A stretch of DNA of 32,702 nucleotides from DATBLE01 sp963837265 (GTDB taxonomy: Bacteria; Actinomycetota; Thermoleophilia; Gaiellales; Gaiellaceae), in the NCBI GenBank assembly GCA_963837265.1, contig CAWIMQ010000010.1, positions 1 through 32,702 on the forward strand, in the 5' to 3' direction. Below the pieces are notes generated by a model that saw only the letters and a list, made by a program, of their open reading frames with translations, had not been told where the DNA came from and ran no database searches. The position numbers were made by a program, and so were the translations under genes. Positions 6,315 to 14,382 of this stretch are shown piece after piece (position 1 is the stretch's first letter; the number at the start of each line of letters is the position of its first letter).

Positions 6315-7427
6315 GTGGCACGCGTCTACCTCTCTCCCCCGCACCTGTCCGGCCGCGAGCTCGACTACGTCAGAGACGCCGTCGAGTCGAACTGGGTCGC
6401 GCCGCTGGGACCGCACGTCGACGCGTTCGAGCGGGAGCTCGCCGGGCTAGCGGGGGTGCCGCACGCGCTCGCGCTCTCGAGCGGCACGGCCGCGCTCCAC
6501 CTCGCGCTCGTCGTGCTCGGGGTGGGAGCCGGTGACGAGGTCGCGTGCTCGTCCCTCACCTTCTCGGCGAGCGCGAACCCGATCCGGTACGTGGGTGCCG
6601 GACCGGTCTTCGTCGACGCCGACGCCGAGACCTGGACGCTCGACCCGAGCCTGCTCGCGCGTGCTCTCGCCGAGAGACCGGCGATTCGCGCCGTGATCGC
6701 GGTCGACCTCTACGGCCAGTGCTGCGACTACGACGCGCTCCGCGAGGCCTGCGCGGCCCACGCCGTGACCCTCGTCCAGGACGCCGCCGAGTCGCTCGGC
6801 TCGACGTACCGCGACGCGCCGGCCGGCGGTCAGGGAGAGCTCGCCGCCTTCTCGTTCAACGGCAACAAGGTGATCACGACGAGCGGCGGCGGCATGCTGG
6901 TCTCCCGCAACGAGCGCTGGATCGAGCACGCGCGCAAGCTCTCGACGCAGGCCCGCGAGCAGGCCCCGCACTACGAGCACGCCGAGGTCGGGTTCAACTA
7001 CCGCCTCTCCAACCTGCTCGCCGCAGTCGGCCGCGCCCAGCTCGAGGCGCTCTCGGAGCGGCTCGCCGCGCGCCGGCACGTGAACGACCTCTACCGCGCG
7101 CTGCTCGCCGACGTCCCGGGAATCTCGTTCATGCCGGAGGCGCCCTACGGACGGTCGAGCTGCTGGCTGACCTGCATCCTCGTCGACGCGGACGACGCGG
7201 GCACCGACCGGGAGACGATCCGAATCGCCCTCGAGGCCGAGGACGTCGAGTCGCGCCCGCTCTGGAAGCCGATGCACCTCCAGCCGGTCTACCGCGAGGC
7301 GCCGGTGTACGGCGGCGGCGTCTCCGCGTCGCTGTTCGACCGGGGGCTGTGCCTGCCGAGCGGCTCCGCGCTGACCGAGGCCGACCAGCGCAGGATCGTC
7401 GAGATCCTGCTCTCGACCTGGCGCTGA
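6315..7427 (+). CDS. DegT/DnrJ/EryC1 family sugar aminotransferase
   Basis: PLP-dependent fold-type I aminotransferase that usually converts a nucleotide-linked 4-keto sugar to an amino sugar (PglE/perosamine synthase type). The 370-residue protein starts ARVYLSPPHLSG, carries SSGTAALHLAL for phosphate binding, QDAAESLGS with the PLP-ring Asp, and FNGNKVITTSGGGML with the Schiff-base Lys near 185. The FNGNK motif and length favour the PglE-like subgroup. GTG 6315 is preferred to an earlier GTG at 6282 because TAGGCT precedes it and homologues start near ARVYLSPP. No glycosyltransferase or nucleotide-sugar dehydratase is adjacent, so the product sugar is unknown. It converges on ilvE with a 1-bp gap. 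Confidence 0.9.
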   Translation: MARVYLSPPHLSGRELDYVRDAVESNWVAPLGPHVDAFERELAGLAGVPHALALSSGTAALHLALVVLGVGAGDEVACSSLTFSASANPIRYVGAGPVFVDADAETWTLDPSLLARALAERPAIRAVIAVDLYGQCCDYDALREACAAHAVTLVQDAAESLGSTYRDAPAGGQGELAAFSFNGNKVITTSGGGMLVSRNERWIEHARKLSTQAREQAPHYEHAEVGFNYRLSNLLAAVGRAQLEALSERLAARRHVNDLYRALLADVPGISFMPEAPYGRSSCWLTCILVDADDAGTDRETIRIALEAEDVESRPLWKPMHLQPVYREAPVYGGGVSASLFDRGLCLPSGSALTEADQRRIVEILLSTWR

Positions 7428-7428
7428 G

Positions 7429-8355
7429 CTACGCGCCCGCGCGCGTGGGGGCGCCGTAGTCGAGCCAGTGCGACCAGCGCTCGCTCCGTCCACGCACGGT
7501 GTCGCCGTAGGCCTTCTGGAGCGCGAGCGTGACCGGGCCGACGCCGATCTCGTGGTCGTCGATCGACCGCACCGGTGTCACCTCGACCGCCGTGCCGGCC
7601 ATGAACACCTCGTCGGCGGTGTAGAGGTCGGTGCGGATCAGCGCCTTCTCGATCACCGGATAGCCGAGATCCTGGCCGATCTGGATGATCGTGTCGCGCG
7701 TGATCCCGGGCAGGATCGAGGCGCTCAGGTCGGGCGTGAGCACGGTCCCGTTCTTGACCATGAAGATCGTCTCGCCGGGACCGTCGGCGATGTCGCCGTC
7801 CTGGGTGAGCAGGATCGCCTCGTCGTAGCCGGCACGGCGCGCCTCGTGCGTCGCGAGCATCGAGTTCAGGTACACGCCGGTCGCCTTCGCCGCGTGGGGA
7901 ATCGTGTTCGGGCCGACCCGCCGCCAGGATGAGATCATCGCGCGGATCCCCGTCGTCTGGCTCCCCTCGCCCAGGTACGCGCCCCACGGCCAGCTCATGA
8001 TGATCACGTCCACGGTGTTCGCCCCCGTGTGGACGCCCAGCTCGCCGTAGCCGTAGAAGGCGATCGGGCGGAGGTAGCACTCGTTGAGGCCGTTGGCGGC
8101 GATCGTGTCGAGGCAGGCCGTCCGCAGCTCGGCGGCCGTGTAGCCCAGGTCCATGTAGAGGAGCAGGGCGGAGTTCTCGAATCGCCTCAGGTGGTCGCCG
8201 AGCCGGAAGACTGCAGGCCCCTGCCCGGTGTCGTAGCAGCGGATCCCCTCGAAGATGCCCGTCCCGTAGTGCAGCCCGTGCGAGCCGACGTGGATCCGGG
8301 CATCGGCCCAGTCCACGAGCTCGCCGTTCATCCAGATCTTCTCGGTCTCCTGCAT
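7429..8355 (-). CDS. ilvE: branched-chain amino acid aminotransferase
   Basis: PLP fold-type IV enzyme that transaminates leucine, isoleucine and valine with 2-oxoglutarate. The 308-residue protein shows GLHYGTGIFEGIR, the Schiff-base Lys near 157 in AAKATGVYLNS, and the cofactor-binding run DGDIADGPGETIF, in the order and length of bacterial IlvE. The ATG has an upstream AAGGGA ribosome-binding site lying inside the end of ybaK, and only 1 nt separates the two genes. It is therefore probably the last gene of the aminotransferase-serA-ybaK-ilvE unit. D-amino-acid transaminase is a less likely alternative because of the IlvE-type N-terminus. Confidence 0.93.
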   Translation of the reverse strand: MQETEKIWMNGELVDWADARIHVGSHGLHYGTGIFEGIRCYDTGQGPAVFRLGDHLRRFENSALLLYMDLGYTAAELRTACLDTIAANGLNECYLRPIAFYGYGELGVHTGANTVDVIIMSWPWGAYLGEGSQTTGIRAMISSWRRVGPNTIPHAAKATGVYLNSMLATHEARRAGYDEAILLTQDGDIADGPGETIFMVKNGTVLTPDLSASILPGITRDTIIQIGQDLGYPVIEKALIRTDLYTADEVFMAGTAVEVTPVRSIDDHEIGVGPVTLALQKAYGDTVRGRSERWSHWLDYGAPTRAGA

Positions 8356-8356
8356 C

Positions 8357-8881
8357 TCAGGCTTCCCTTCTCTCGGAATGGTATGGGTCTCCGGTGACGT
8401 CCACCGGCTCGGCGCGCGCGACCCGCACCAGCTCGGACGCCGGCAGGGCGGCCATGTGGCTGGTCGAGCCGGCGCCGACCCAGAGGACGCCGTCGGTCAG
8501 AAGGCTCTGGTCGATCAGCACGCGACCGACGCGCGGAAGGTCGAACGGCGCGACCGCCCCGGGCGCGTACCCGGTCGTCTCCTCGACCTTGGCTGCGCCG
8601 GCGACGCGGGCCTGCGCCGAGTCGGTCGCCCGCGCGATCTTCCCCGGGTCCGCGCGGCGGTCGCCGGGAACGAGGACGAGCACGGCGCGGCCGTCGCAGT
8701 CGAAGAGCAGGGACTTGACGATCTGTCTCAGCTCGCATCCGACCGCCGCGGCCGCCGCCTCGGCGGTTGGCGTGCCGGTGCGGAACTCCTCGATTCGCGC
8801 CTCGGCGCCCGCGTCGCGGAGCGCCGCGCTGACCCGCTCGACGGGATCGGGCCAGGCCTCCGCGGTCGGGGGCGGCTTCAT
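8357..8881 (-). CDS. YbaK/aminoacyl-tRNA deacylase family protein
   Basis: Small trans-editing domain protein that hydrolyses mischarged tRNA, such as Cys-tRNA-Pro or Ala-tRNA-Pro. The 174-residue sequence has the YbaK core: GCELRQIVKSLLF with the conserved Lys near 56, VPGDRRAD, VEETTGYAPGAVAPF and VGAGSTSHMAAL near the C-terminus. It starts 23 nt after serA. The ATG is preceded both by AGGA, very close to the start, and by TACGCT 7 nt upstream (8894-8889), so it may have its own leaderless promoter. The exact editing specificity (YbaK, ProX or EbsC type) cannot be fixed from sequence alone. Confidence 0.88.
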   Translation of the reverse strand: MKPPPTAEAWPDPVERVSAALRDAGAEARIEEFRTGTPTAEAAAAAVGCELRQIVKSLLFDCDGRAVLVLVPGDRRADPGKIARATDSAQARVAGAAKVEETTGYAPGAVAPFDLPRVGRVLIDQSLLTDGVLWVGAGSTSHMAALPASELVRVARAEPVDVTGDPYHSERREA

Positions 8882-8904
8882 TTCCTGAAGCGTAGCGGCG
8901 CCGT

Positions 8905-10470
8905 CTAGCCGAGCGAGATGAACCGGGCGTCGTCGAAGCCCTCGGCGTGGACGCGGTCGACGAGCTCGGGCGGCGCGGGAGTGTCGATCGCGAAGGCCAT
9001 CAGGGCCTTGCCGCCCTCCTTCGTCCGCGAGACCGCCATGTTCGCAATGTTCACGCCGGCCTCGCCGAACATCGTCCCCACGCGGCCGATCACGCCGGGC
9101 ACGTCGTCGTAGCGGAAGAAGACCAGGTTCGGAGCGAGCTCGAGGTCGATTCCGAAGCCGAGCGCACCGGCGAGGAACAGGCGGGGATCGGGGCCGATGG
9201 TCGTGCCCGAGACCCCGACGCCGTCGGCGCGGACCTCGACCAGGTTCATGTAGTCGTGCGAGACGCTGAAGCGCTCCTCTGCGACCCGGATCCCGCGCTC
9301 GGCGGCGATCACGGGTGCGTTCACGTAGTTGACGGCCTGGTCGACGCGTCCCTGGAAGACGCCGTTCAGGGCGGCGACGGTGAGCAGGCGCGTGTCGTAC
9401 TCGGAGAGCGGGCCGTGGGCGGCGACGGCGATCTGCTCCGGCCAGCCGCCGGCGAGCTCGACCGCGAGCCGCCCCAGCTTCGCGGCGAGGGGAATGAACG
9501 GGCCGAGCATCTCCAGGTCGGCGGCGTCGACGACCGGGATGTTGACCGCGTTCGTGACCACGCCGCCCGCGAGCGCGGCGACGACCTGTTCTGCCACGAT
9601 CACGCCCGCACGATCCTGCGCCTCGCCGGTCGAGGCGGCGAGGTGCGGGGTGACGACGACCTGATCCAGCTCGAGCAGCGGCCCGGAGTACGGCTCGGTC
9701 GGGAAGACGTCGAGCGCGGCGCCGGCCAGCTTGCCGGAGCGGATCGCGTCGACCAGCGCGATCTCGTCGACGAGCGCGCCGCGGGCGGCGTTGACGAGAC
9801 GGGCGCCGTCTCGCATGCGCGCGATCGCGTCGGCTCCGATCAGGCCGCGCGTCTCCTCGGTCAGCGGGAGGTGGAGCGTGACGAACTCGGCGCCGCCGAG
9901 CACCTCGTCGGCGGTCCCCAGCCGCTCGACGCCCGCCTCGCGGAATCGTTCCTCGCCGACGAACGGGTCGTGGCCGATCACCCGCATGCCGAGCCCGAGC
10001 GCCCGGCGCGCGACCTGCTGGCCAATCCGCCCGAAGCCGATCACGCCGAGCGTCTTGCCGGCGAGCTCGACCCCGCTCCAGCGCGAGCGCTCCCAGCTTC
10101 CCTGCTTCAGCGCCGCGTGTGCCTGGGGGATGTTGCGCGCCAGGGCGACGAGCAACCCGATGGTCTGCTCGGCCGCCGAGACGATCGTCGAGTCGGGCGT
10201 GTTCGCGACCACGATCCCACGGCGGGTGGCCGCGTCGACGTCGACGTTGTCCACGCCCACTCCCGCCCGGCCGATCACCTTCAGCCGGTCGGCGCGATCG
10301 ATCAGGTCGGCGGTCACCTTCGTCGCCGAGCGGATGACGATCGCGTCGTAGCGGTTGATCGTCTCGGCGAGATCGCCGTCCGGGTCGATGTCGACGTCGA
10401 AGTCGCGGCGGAGGAGCTCGACGCCCGCGTCGGCGATCGGCTCGCGGACGAGGACGCGGGGCCTAGCCAT
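8905..10470 (-). CDS. serA: D-3-phosphoglycerate dehydrogenase
   Basis: Catalyses the first step of serine synthesis, oxidising 3-phosphoglycerate with NAD. The 521-residue protein is the long actinobacterial type: substrate domain, NAD-binding GFGRIG at 145-150, catalytic Arg near 230 (NAAR), Glu near 259 and His near 276 (TPHLAAS), an intervening ASB domain, and a C-terminal ACT domain (DDVPGVIGRVG) that usually mediates serine feedback. The ATG start overlaps the upstream aminotransferase stop by 8 nt, so the two are translationally coupled. That partner may supply the next step, transamination. Confidence 0.96.
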   Translation of the reverse strand: MARPRVLVREPIADAGVELLRRDFDVDIDPDGDLAETINRYDAIVIRSATKVTADLIDRADRLKVIGRAGVGVDNVDVDAATRRGIVVANTPDSTIVSAAEQTIGLLVALARNIPQAHAALKQGSWERSRWSGVELAGKTLGVIGFGRIGQQVARRALGLGMRVIGHDPFVGEERFREAGVERLGTADEVLGGAEFVTLHLPLTEETRGLIGADAIARMRDGARLVNAARGALVDEIALVDAIRSGKLAGAALDVFPTEPYSGPLLELDQVVVTPHLAASTGEAQDRAGVIVAEQVVAALAGGVVTNAVNIPVVDAADLEMLGPFIPLAAKLGRLAVELAGGWPEQIAVAAHGPLSEYDTRLLTVAALNGVFQGRVDQAVNYVNAPVIAAERGIRVAEERFSVSHDYMNLVEVRADGVGVSGTTIGPDPRLFLAGALGFGIDLELAPNLVFFRYDDVPGVIGRVGTMFGEAGVNIANMAVSRTKEGGKALMAFAIDTPAPPELVDRVHAEGFDDARFISLG

Positions 10471-11623
10471 CCCCGCGTCCAGCGGGAACGGCCGAGTACG
10501 CCTCGAGTGCCCGGGAGACGGCGGCGCCGCGCCGGACGTCGGCGCCTGCGTCGACGAGTGCGAGCTCCACGGCGGCCAGCGCGGTCGTGATGTCGAAGAC
10601 GTCGTAGTAGCCGATATGGCCGATGCGGAACATCCGACTCTTCAGGTCGCCGTGGCCGCCGGCGACCGTGACGCCGTAGCGGTCGCGAAGGGCGAGGCGG
10701 AGCTCGGTTGCGTCCACCCCCTCGGGCGTGAGGATGGCGGTGACGACCGCCGAGCGGTCCTCGTCGGGCGAGAAGAGCTCGAGCCCCATCGCCTTCGCTC
10801 CCTCGCGGCAGGCGCGACCGAGGCGCACGTGGCGGTCGAAGGCGGCTTCGAGCCCCTCCCCGAGCAGGAGCCCGAGTGCGACGTCCAGGGCGCGCACCAG
10901 CGAGACGGCCGGGGTGAACGCGCTGTCGAGCTTCTCCTGCCCGGCGCGGGTCCTCTCCCAGTCGAGATAGAAGCGCGAGCCCGTGCCGAGCCGCTCCCAG
11001 GCCCTGGCAGAGACGGAGACGAGGCCCAGCCCGGGCGGCGTCATCAACGCCTTCTGCGAGCCGGCCGCGACGACGTCGATCCCCCATGAATCGGTCTCGA
11101 GCGGGACGGCCCCGAGACTGGAGACGGCGTCGACGACGACGAGCGCACCGGCCGCCTTCGCCGCCGCCGCGAGCGACTGCAGGTCGCAGACGACGCCCGT
11201 GGAGGTCTCCGAGTGGGTGAGGAACACCGCCTTTGCGCCACCGGCCTCCTCGAGCCGGACGGTCAGGTCGCGAGCGCTCGGCGTCTCCCCCCACTCGTAC
11301 TCGACCGCCTGGACGTCGCAGCCGAAGGCGTCGGCGAGGCGCCGCCAGCGCTCGCCGAACGCACCCGCCGACACGACGACGACCCGATCGCCGGGCGAGC
11401 AGAGGTTGGCGACGGCGGACTCCATCGCCCCGGTGCCCGAGCAGGTGAAGAGGAGGACGTCGGAGGCCGTCCTGCAGACGGCGCCGAGTCGCTCCAGTGT
11501 CTCGCCGAAGATCGCACGGTAATCGGGGCCGCGGTGGTGGACGACGGGCTCGGCGAGCGCGGCCAGCACCTCGGGCGGAACGGGCGTCGGCCCCGGCGTG
11601 AACAGGTACCGCTTCTCGGCCAC
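10463..11623 (-). CDS. class V aminotransferase (alanine/serine-glyoxylate or phosphoserine type)
   Basis: PLP fold-type I aminotransferase of class V. The 386-residue sequence opens with LFTPGPTPVPPEVL, has the PLP-stacking/phosphate segment CSGTGAMES, the PLP Asp near 165 (VVVDAVSS) and the Schiff-base Lys near 191 (AGSQKALMTPPGL). The family includes serine-glyoxylate and alanine-glyoxylate aminotransferases and the phosphoserine aminotransferases of some prokaryotes that lack canonical SerC. Overlap with serA suggests it acts as the phosphoserine aminotransferase here, but that is inference. The GTG start is preceded by TAGGCT at 9 nt (11638-11633). The 50-bp repeat array lies just upstream. 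Confidence 0.9.
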   Translation of the reverse strand: MAEKRYLFTPGPTPVPPEVLAALAEPVVHHRGPDYRAIFGETLERLGAVCRTASDVLLFTCSGTGAMESAVANLCSPGDRVVVVSAGAFGERWRRLADAFGCDVQAVEYEWGETPSARDLTVRLEEAGGAKAVFLTHSETSTGVVCDLQSLAAAAKAAGALVVVDAVSSLGAVPLETDSWGIDVVAAGSQKALMTPPGLGLVSVSARAWERLGTGSRFYLDWERTRAGQEKLDSAFTPAVSLVRALDVALGLLLGEGLEAAFDRHVRLGRACREGAKAMGLELFSPDEDRSAVVTAILTPEGVDATELRLALRDRYGVTVAGGHGDLKSRMFRIGHIGYYDVFDITTALAAVELALVDAGADVRRGAAVSRALEAYSAVPAGRGDG

Positions 11624-11685
11624 CTGACTCTCAGCCTACCGGGCAGTCCGGCCCGTCCGGCCCGCCCGGCCCGTTCTCCACAACC

Positions 11686-11915
11686 CGTGCCTGGCACCGG
11701 GCGTGTGACGATTTGGCGCCGATTCGCCAACCGCCAGTGCCTGGCACTCCGGGTGTGACGATTCGCGAACGCTTCTTCCACCGGTAGTGCCTGGCACTGA
11801 ACGTGTGGCGAGATTGGAGCGCTTCTTCCACCGGTAGTGCCTGGAGGTCGTTTCGCATTGTGAAACGACCTCCAGGCACTCGAGGCGTGACGATTTCGGA
11901 ACGATGTCTTCAGGA
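11686..11915. repeat. tandem array of four 50-bp palindrome-bearing units
   Basis: GTGCCTGG recurs at 11687, 11737, 11787 and 11837, exactly 50 bp apart. Each full unit holds the palindrome AGTGCCTGGCACT (degenerate at the outer base in the first), a GTGTGACGATT-like block and, in units 2 and 3, CTTCTTCCACCGGT. In the fourth unit the palindrome is interrupted by about 31 bp that extend it into a 19-bp perfect hairpin, after which the unit sequence resumes (CGTGACGATT). The gap between the acylase and aminotransferase genes (11624-11934) holds nothing else I can name. The spacing is too short and the intervening sequence too similar for CRISPR. Confidence 0.75.
11836..11880. repeat. 19-bp perfect inverted repeat with 7-nt loop
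   Basis: AGTGCCTGGAGGTCGTTTC (11836-11854) and its exact reverse complement (11862-11880) flank GCATTGT. It forms the centre of the fourth array unit. There is no T-run on either side, so it is a poor intrinsic terminator, though it lies just beyond the 3' end of the acylase gene's opposite neighbour region. Confidence 0.75.
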
Positions 11916-11934
11916 GCGGCGCTCCGCGCGCTCT

Positions 11935-14355
11935 CTACCGGTGGTCGCCGAAGCTCACCACCTGCTGGAAGGTGGGGCGGTTCGTCCAGCGCATCGTGTC
12001 GGTGAGGAGGCCGGGCGCGAACCGGATCCGCTCCCTCGTTGCGTCCGCGCGCCAGGCGGCAGGGTCGGTGCCCTGCGCGGCCTGGAGCTCGGCTCCCGCC
12101 CGCTCGAACGCGTCCCAGAGTGCCGTCCGGCAGGCGGCGAGGTCGCCGCCGCCGCAGAACCTCGTCTTGAACGGGCGCGACACCGGCTTGCCGAGCAGCG
12201 CGCGCAGGTCCTTGTCCACGTACCCGTACCAGCCGTCTATGAACGCCGAGCCGCTCGCGCCGGGGGCGTCGTCGACCTCCATCAGCGAGGCGAGCCGCCC
12301 GGTGAGCGAGCCGAGCACCGGTGTCATCACGGCTGCGGCCACCTTCGGCCAGGTCCCGTCCATGATCGCCGCGCCCGGGTCGTCGATCTTACCGTCCAGG
12401 TTCCTGTCGAGCCGGCTCGCGCCCTTCGCCGCCCACGCCTCGAGCAGGTCGAGCATCCGCTGGTCGCGCGCGCTCGGAGCGGTCCCGGTCTTCAACACAG
12501 CGGCGATGTCCGGCAGCACCTCGACGGCCCGGAGGTCCTGCGTCGCGGCCTTGTTCATGATCGAGACGACCTGCGCAGGCGTCAGCTTCCTCTTCTGCGC
12601 GAACCCGGCGGCAAGCAGCTGCACCCGCTGGACGGGCCCGTACGACCAGTTGTCGTCGGCCGCGCCGAAGCCCTGCGCCGGCCGGTTGTTCCAGTTGACG
12701 ATGTAGCCGGAGGGCGGGTCGATCGTCTGCGGGTGCGCGGACGCCGGCGCGAACCCGCGCCAGTCGAAGGCGCCGGTACCCACCGTCGGCAGCTGCGGAT
12801 CGACTCCCGGAGCCCGCAGCGGCAACCGGGCGCTGGAGAAGGAGGCGATGTGCCGGGAGTCGGCGTAGTGCCAGTTGAAGGCGAGCTCGATCTTGCCCAC
12901 CGTCTTGACGAACGTCTGCGGGGAGGTCGGGACGTTCTCGTCCAGCTCCATGAACGGGACGAGGTTGACCGCTTCGCGCCCGCGCGTCGAGCGATCCTCG
13001 GCGAGCGCGACGCGCACGCCCTTGACCCTGCCGTACCCGGCGACGGGCCCGTGCACCGTCTCGTGGAAAGTCACCCGCGTGTCCGGCTGGCCGGGAGCGC
13101 CCTTGAGCACGCCGGCCTCGAACGCCGTCATCGGACGGCAGGTGCCCTTGTAGAGGTAGTGGAGGTCGTCCCCGCCGCACAGCGTCTCGGCGAACGTGTC
13201 GACGATGTCCGACTGCGACGAGGTCGCACTCCAGGCGAAGTCCTTGCCGCGGCCGATCACGACGTACGGCATGCCCGGCACGGCGACCCCGCGCGTGTCG
13301 ATCCCGCCGCCGTGGAGGTCGTACTCGAGGACGACCTCGGGAAAGAAGTAGCCCAGCTGTGGCCCGGCGACGAAGATCGGGTGGCCCGATGCCGAGCGTG
13401 AGGCGCCGACCAGGAGCGCGTTGCTCATCGTCGACGGCGCGCTCGGCGCCGTCGGGGACAGCAGGGCGTCGTCGTCGAGAACAGCCGTGCCGGCACCGCC
13501 GAGCGCATGGGTCGCCCCGAGCCCGAAGCGCCCGGGCACCGACACCGGAGCCTCCGGATCGTCCAGCTCGCTGAGGTCGGTCCACGCCTGGTCGCCGGTC
13601 GTCGCCCCGAGCTTCGTCCGCAGGGCGGACAGGAACACCGAGCGCCGGGCCTCGTCTCCCCCGCCCGCCCCGAACAGCGCGGCGATCACCGTCGATACCG
13701 CGAGCACGTCGTTCCGGGCCCACGGCGTGACGGGCAGTCCCGCCTTCCTGTTGAAGGCGTTGAGGCCGACGAGGAATGCGTCGATGTCGGCGAGCGCGCG
13801 GCGACCCTCCGCACCCTGCGCGCGAACGAGGTCGAACTGCCTGGCGATGAACGCCTCGGTCTGCGCGCTGGGGACGAATCGGCGCCCGGAGAGCGCGACC
13901 GAGAAGGCGTCGAGCCCCGGTGCGTCGATCGCGGACAGCCGCCCCGCCGAGCGGAGCAGCTCCATCAGCAGGCCGCGGTCCTCCGCCGCGGTCCACCCGG
14001 CTGCGTACATGACGGCGGCCCGGGTCTTGCCGGTCACGTGCGCGACGCCGAAGCCGTCGCGGATCACGGTGACGTCCCTCCGGGGCAGCGTCTCGGTGCG
14101 GCCGGCGCTGCCGAATCGGTTCGGCTTGAAGTACTTGGCCAGATCGGACGCGTTGACCTTGTCGAAGAGCGGCGTGAGCGCGTCGTAGAGCTTCGCCTGG
14201 TCGTCGGTGTTCGCATCGAACCGAACGCCGCCGTTCTCGCCCGGGACGAGGATGTCGTAGGCGACGCCGGCGAAGTCGGTCCGGGGCGGGGCGGCGCCCG
14301 CCAGTCCCGCTGCCGCAGCGGCCGACAGCACGGCGACCGTCAACCACTTCTTCAC
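11935..14355 (-). CDS. penicillin acylase family protein (secreted Ntn hydrolase)
   Basis: Predicted exported N-terminal-nucleophile amidase that matures by self-cleavage into two chains. The 806-residue protein has a signal peptide (MKKWLTVAVLSAAAAAGLAGA), an alpha-chain region with RDGFGVAHVTG, a linker, then the probable nucleophile Ser at about 311 (TM-SNALLVGASRSASGHP). FHETVHGPV near 435 and YIVNWNNRPAQGF near 555 are family landmarks. DRNLDGKIDD near 650 looks like an EF-hand-type calcium loop. Substrates in this family include beta-lactams, acyl-homoserine lactones and lipopeptides; which applies is unknown. The GTG start is preceded by TAGGCT at 6 nt, directly abutting the -10 box of the divergent ABC gene. 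Confidence 0.9.
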   Translation of the reverse strand: MKKWLTVAVLSAAAAAGLAGAAPPRTDFAGVAYDILVPGENGGVRFDANTDDQAKLYDALTPLFDKVNASDLAKYFKPNRFGSAGRTETLPRRDVTVIRDGFGVAHVTGKTRAAVMYAAGWTAAEDRGLLMELLRSAGRLSAIDAPGLDAFSVALSGRRFVPSAQTEAFIARQFDLVRAQGAEGRRALADIDAFLVGLNAFNRKAGLPVTPWARNDVLAVSTVIAALFGAGGGDEARRSVFLSALRTKLGATTGDQAWTDLSELDDPEAPVSVPGRFGLGATHALGGAGTAVLDDDALLSPTAPSAPSTMSNALLVGASRSASGHPIFVAGPQLGYFFPEVVLEYDLHGGGIDTRGVAVPGMPYVVIGRGKDFAWSATSSQSDIVDTFAETLCGGDDLHYLYKGTCRPMTAFEAGVLKGAPGQPDTRVTFHETVHGPVAGYGRVKGVRVALAEDRSTRGREAVNLVPFMELDENVPTSPQTFVKTVGKIELAFNWHYADSRHIASFSSARLPLRAPGVDPQLPTVGTGAFDWRGFAPASAHPQTIDPPSGYIVNWNNRPAQGFGAADDNWSYGPVQRVQLLAAGFAQKRKLTPAQVVSIMNKAATQDLRAVEVLPDIAAVLKTGTAPSARDQRMLDLLEAWAAKGASRLDRNLDGKIDDPGAAIMDGTWPKVAAAVMTPVLGSLTGRLASLMEVDDAPGASGSAFIDGWYGYVDKDLRALLGKPVSRPFKTRFCGGGDLAACRTALWDAFERAGAELQAAQGTDPAAWRADATRERIRFAPGLLTDTMRWTNRPTFQQVVSFGDHR

Positions 14356-14361
14356 CCAGGG

Positions 14362-14373
14362 AGCCTATAGGGT
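14362..14373. promoter_or_regulatory. back-to-back -10 boxes between acylase and ABC genes
   Basis: TAGGCT on the minus strand (14367-14362) is 6 nt from the acylase GTG. TAGGGT on the plus strand (14368-14373) is 9 nt from the ABC ATG. The hexamers abut with no base between them, so the two divergent promoters should exclude each other. Confidence 0.5.
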
Positions 14374-14382
14374 TGAGAGGAG

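Noticed and set aside
11631..11879. 82-residue minus-strand ORF in the repeat array
   Set aside because: It is entirely translation of the repeats, with recurring residues from the 50-bp unit and no ribosome-binding site.
11687..11915. Possible CRISPR array (50-bp period)
   Set aside because: Sequence between the palindromes is largely shared between units rather than unique spacers, only four units exist, and no cas genes are present.
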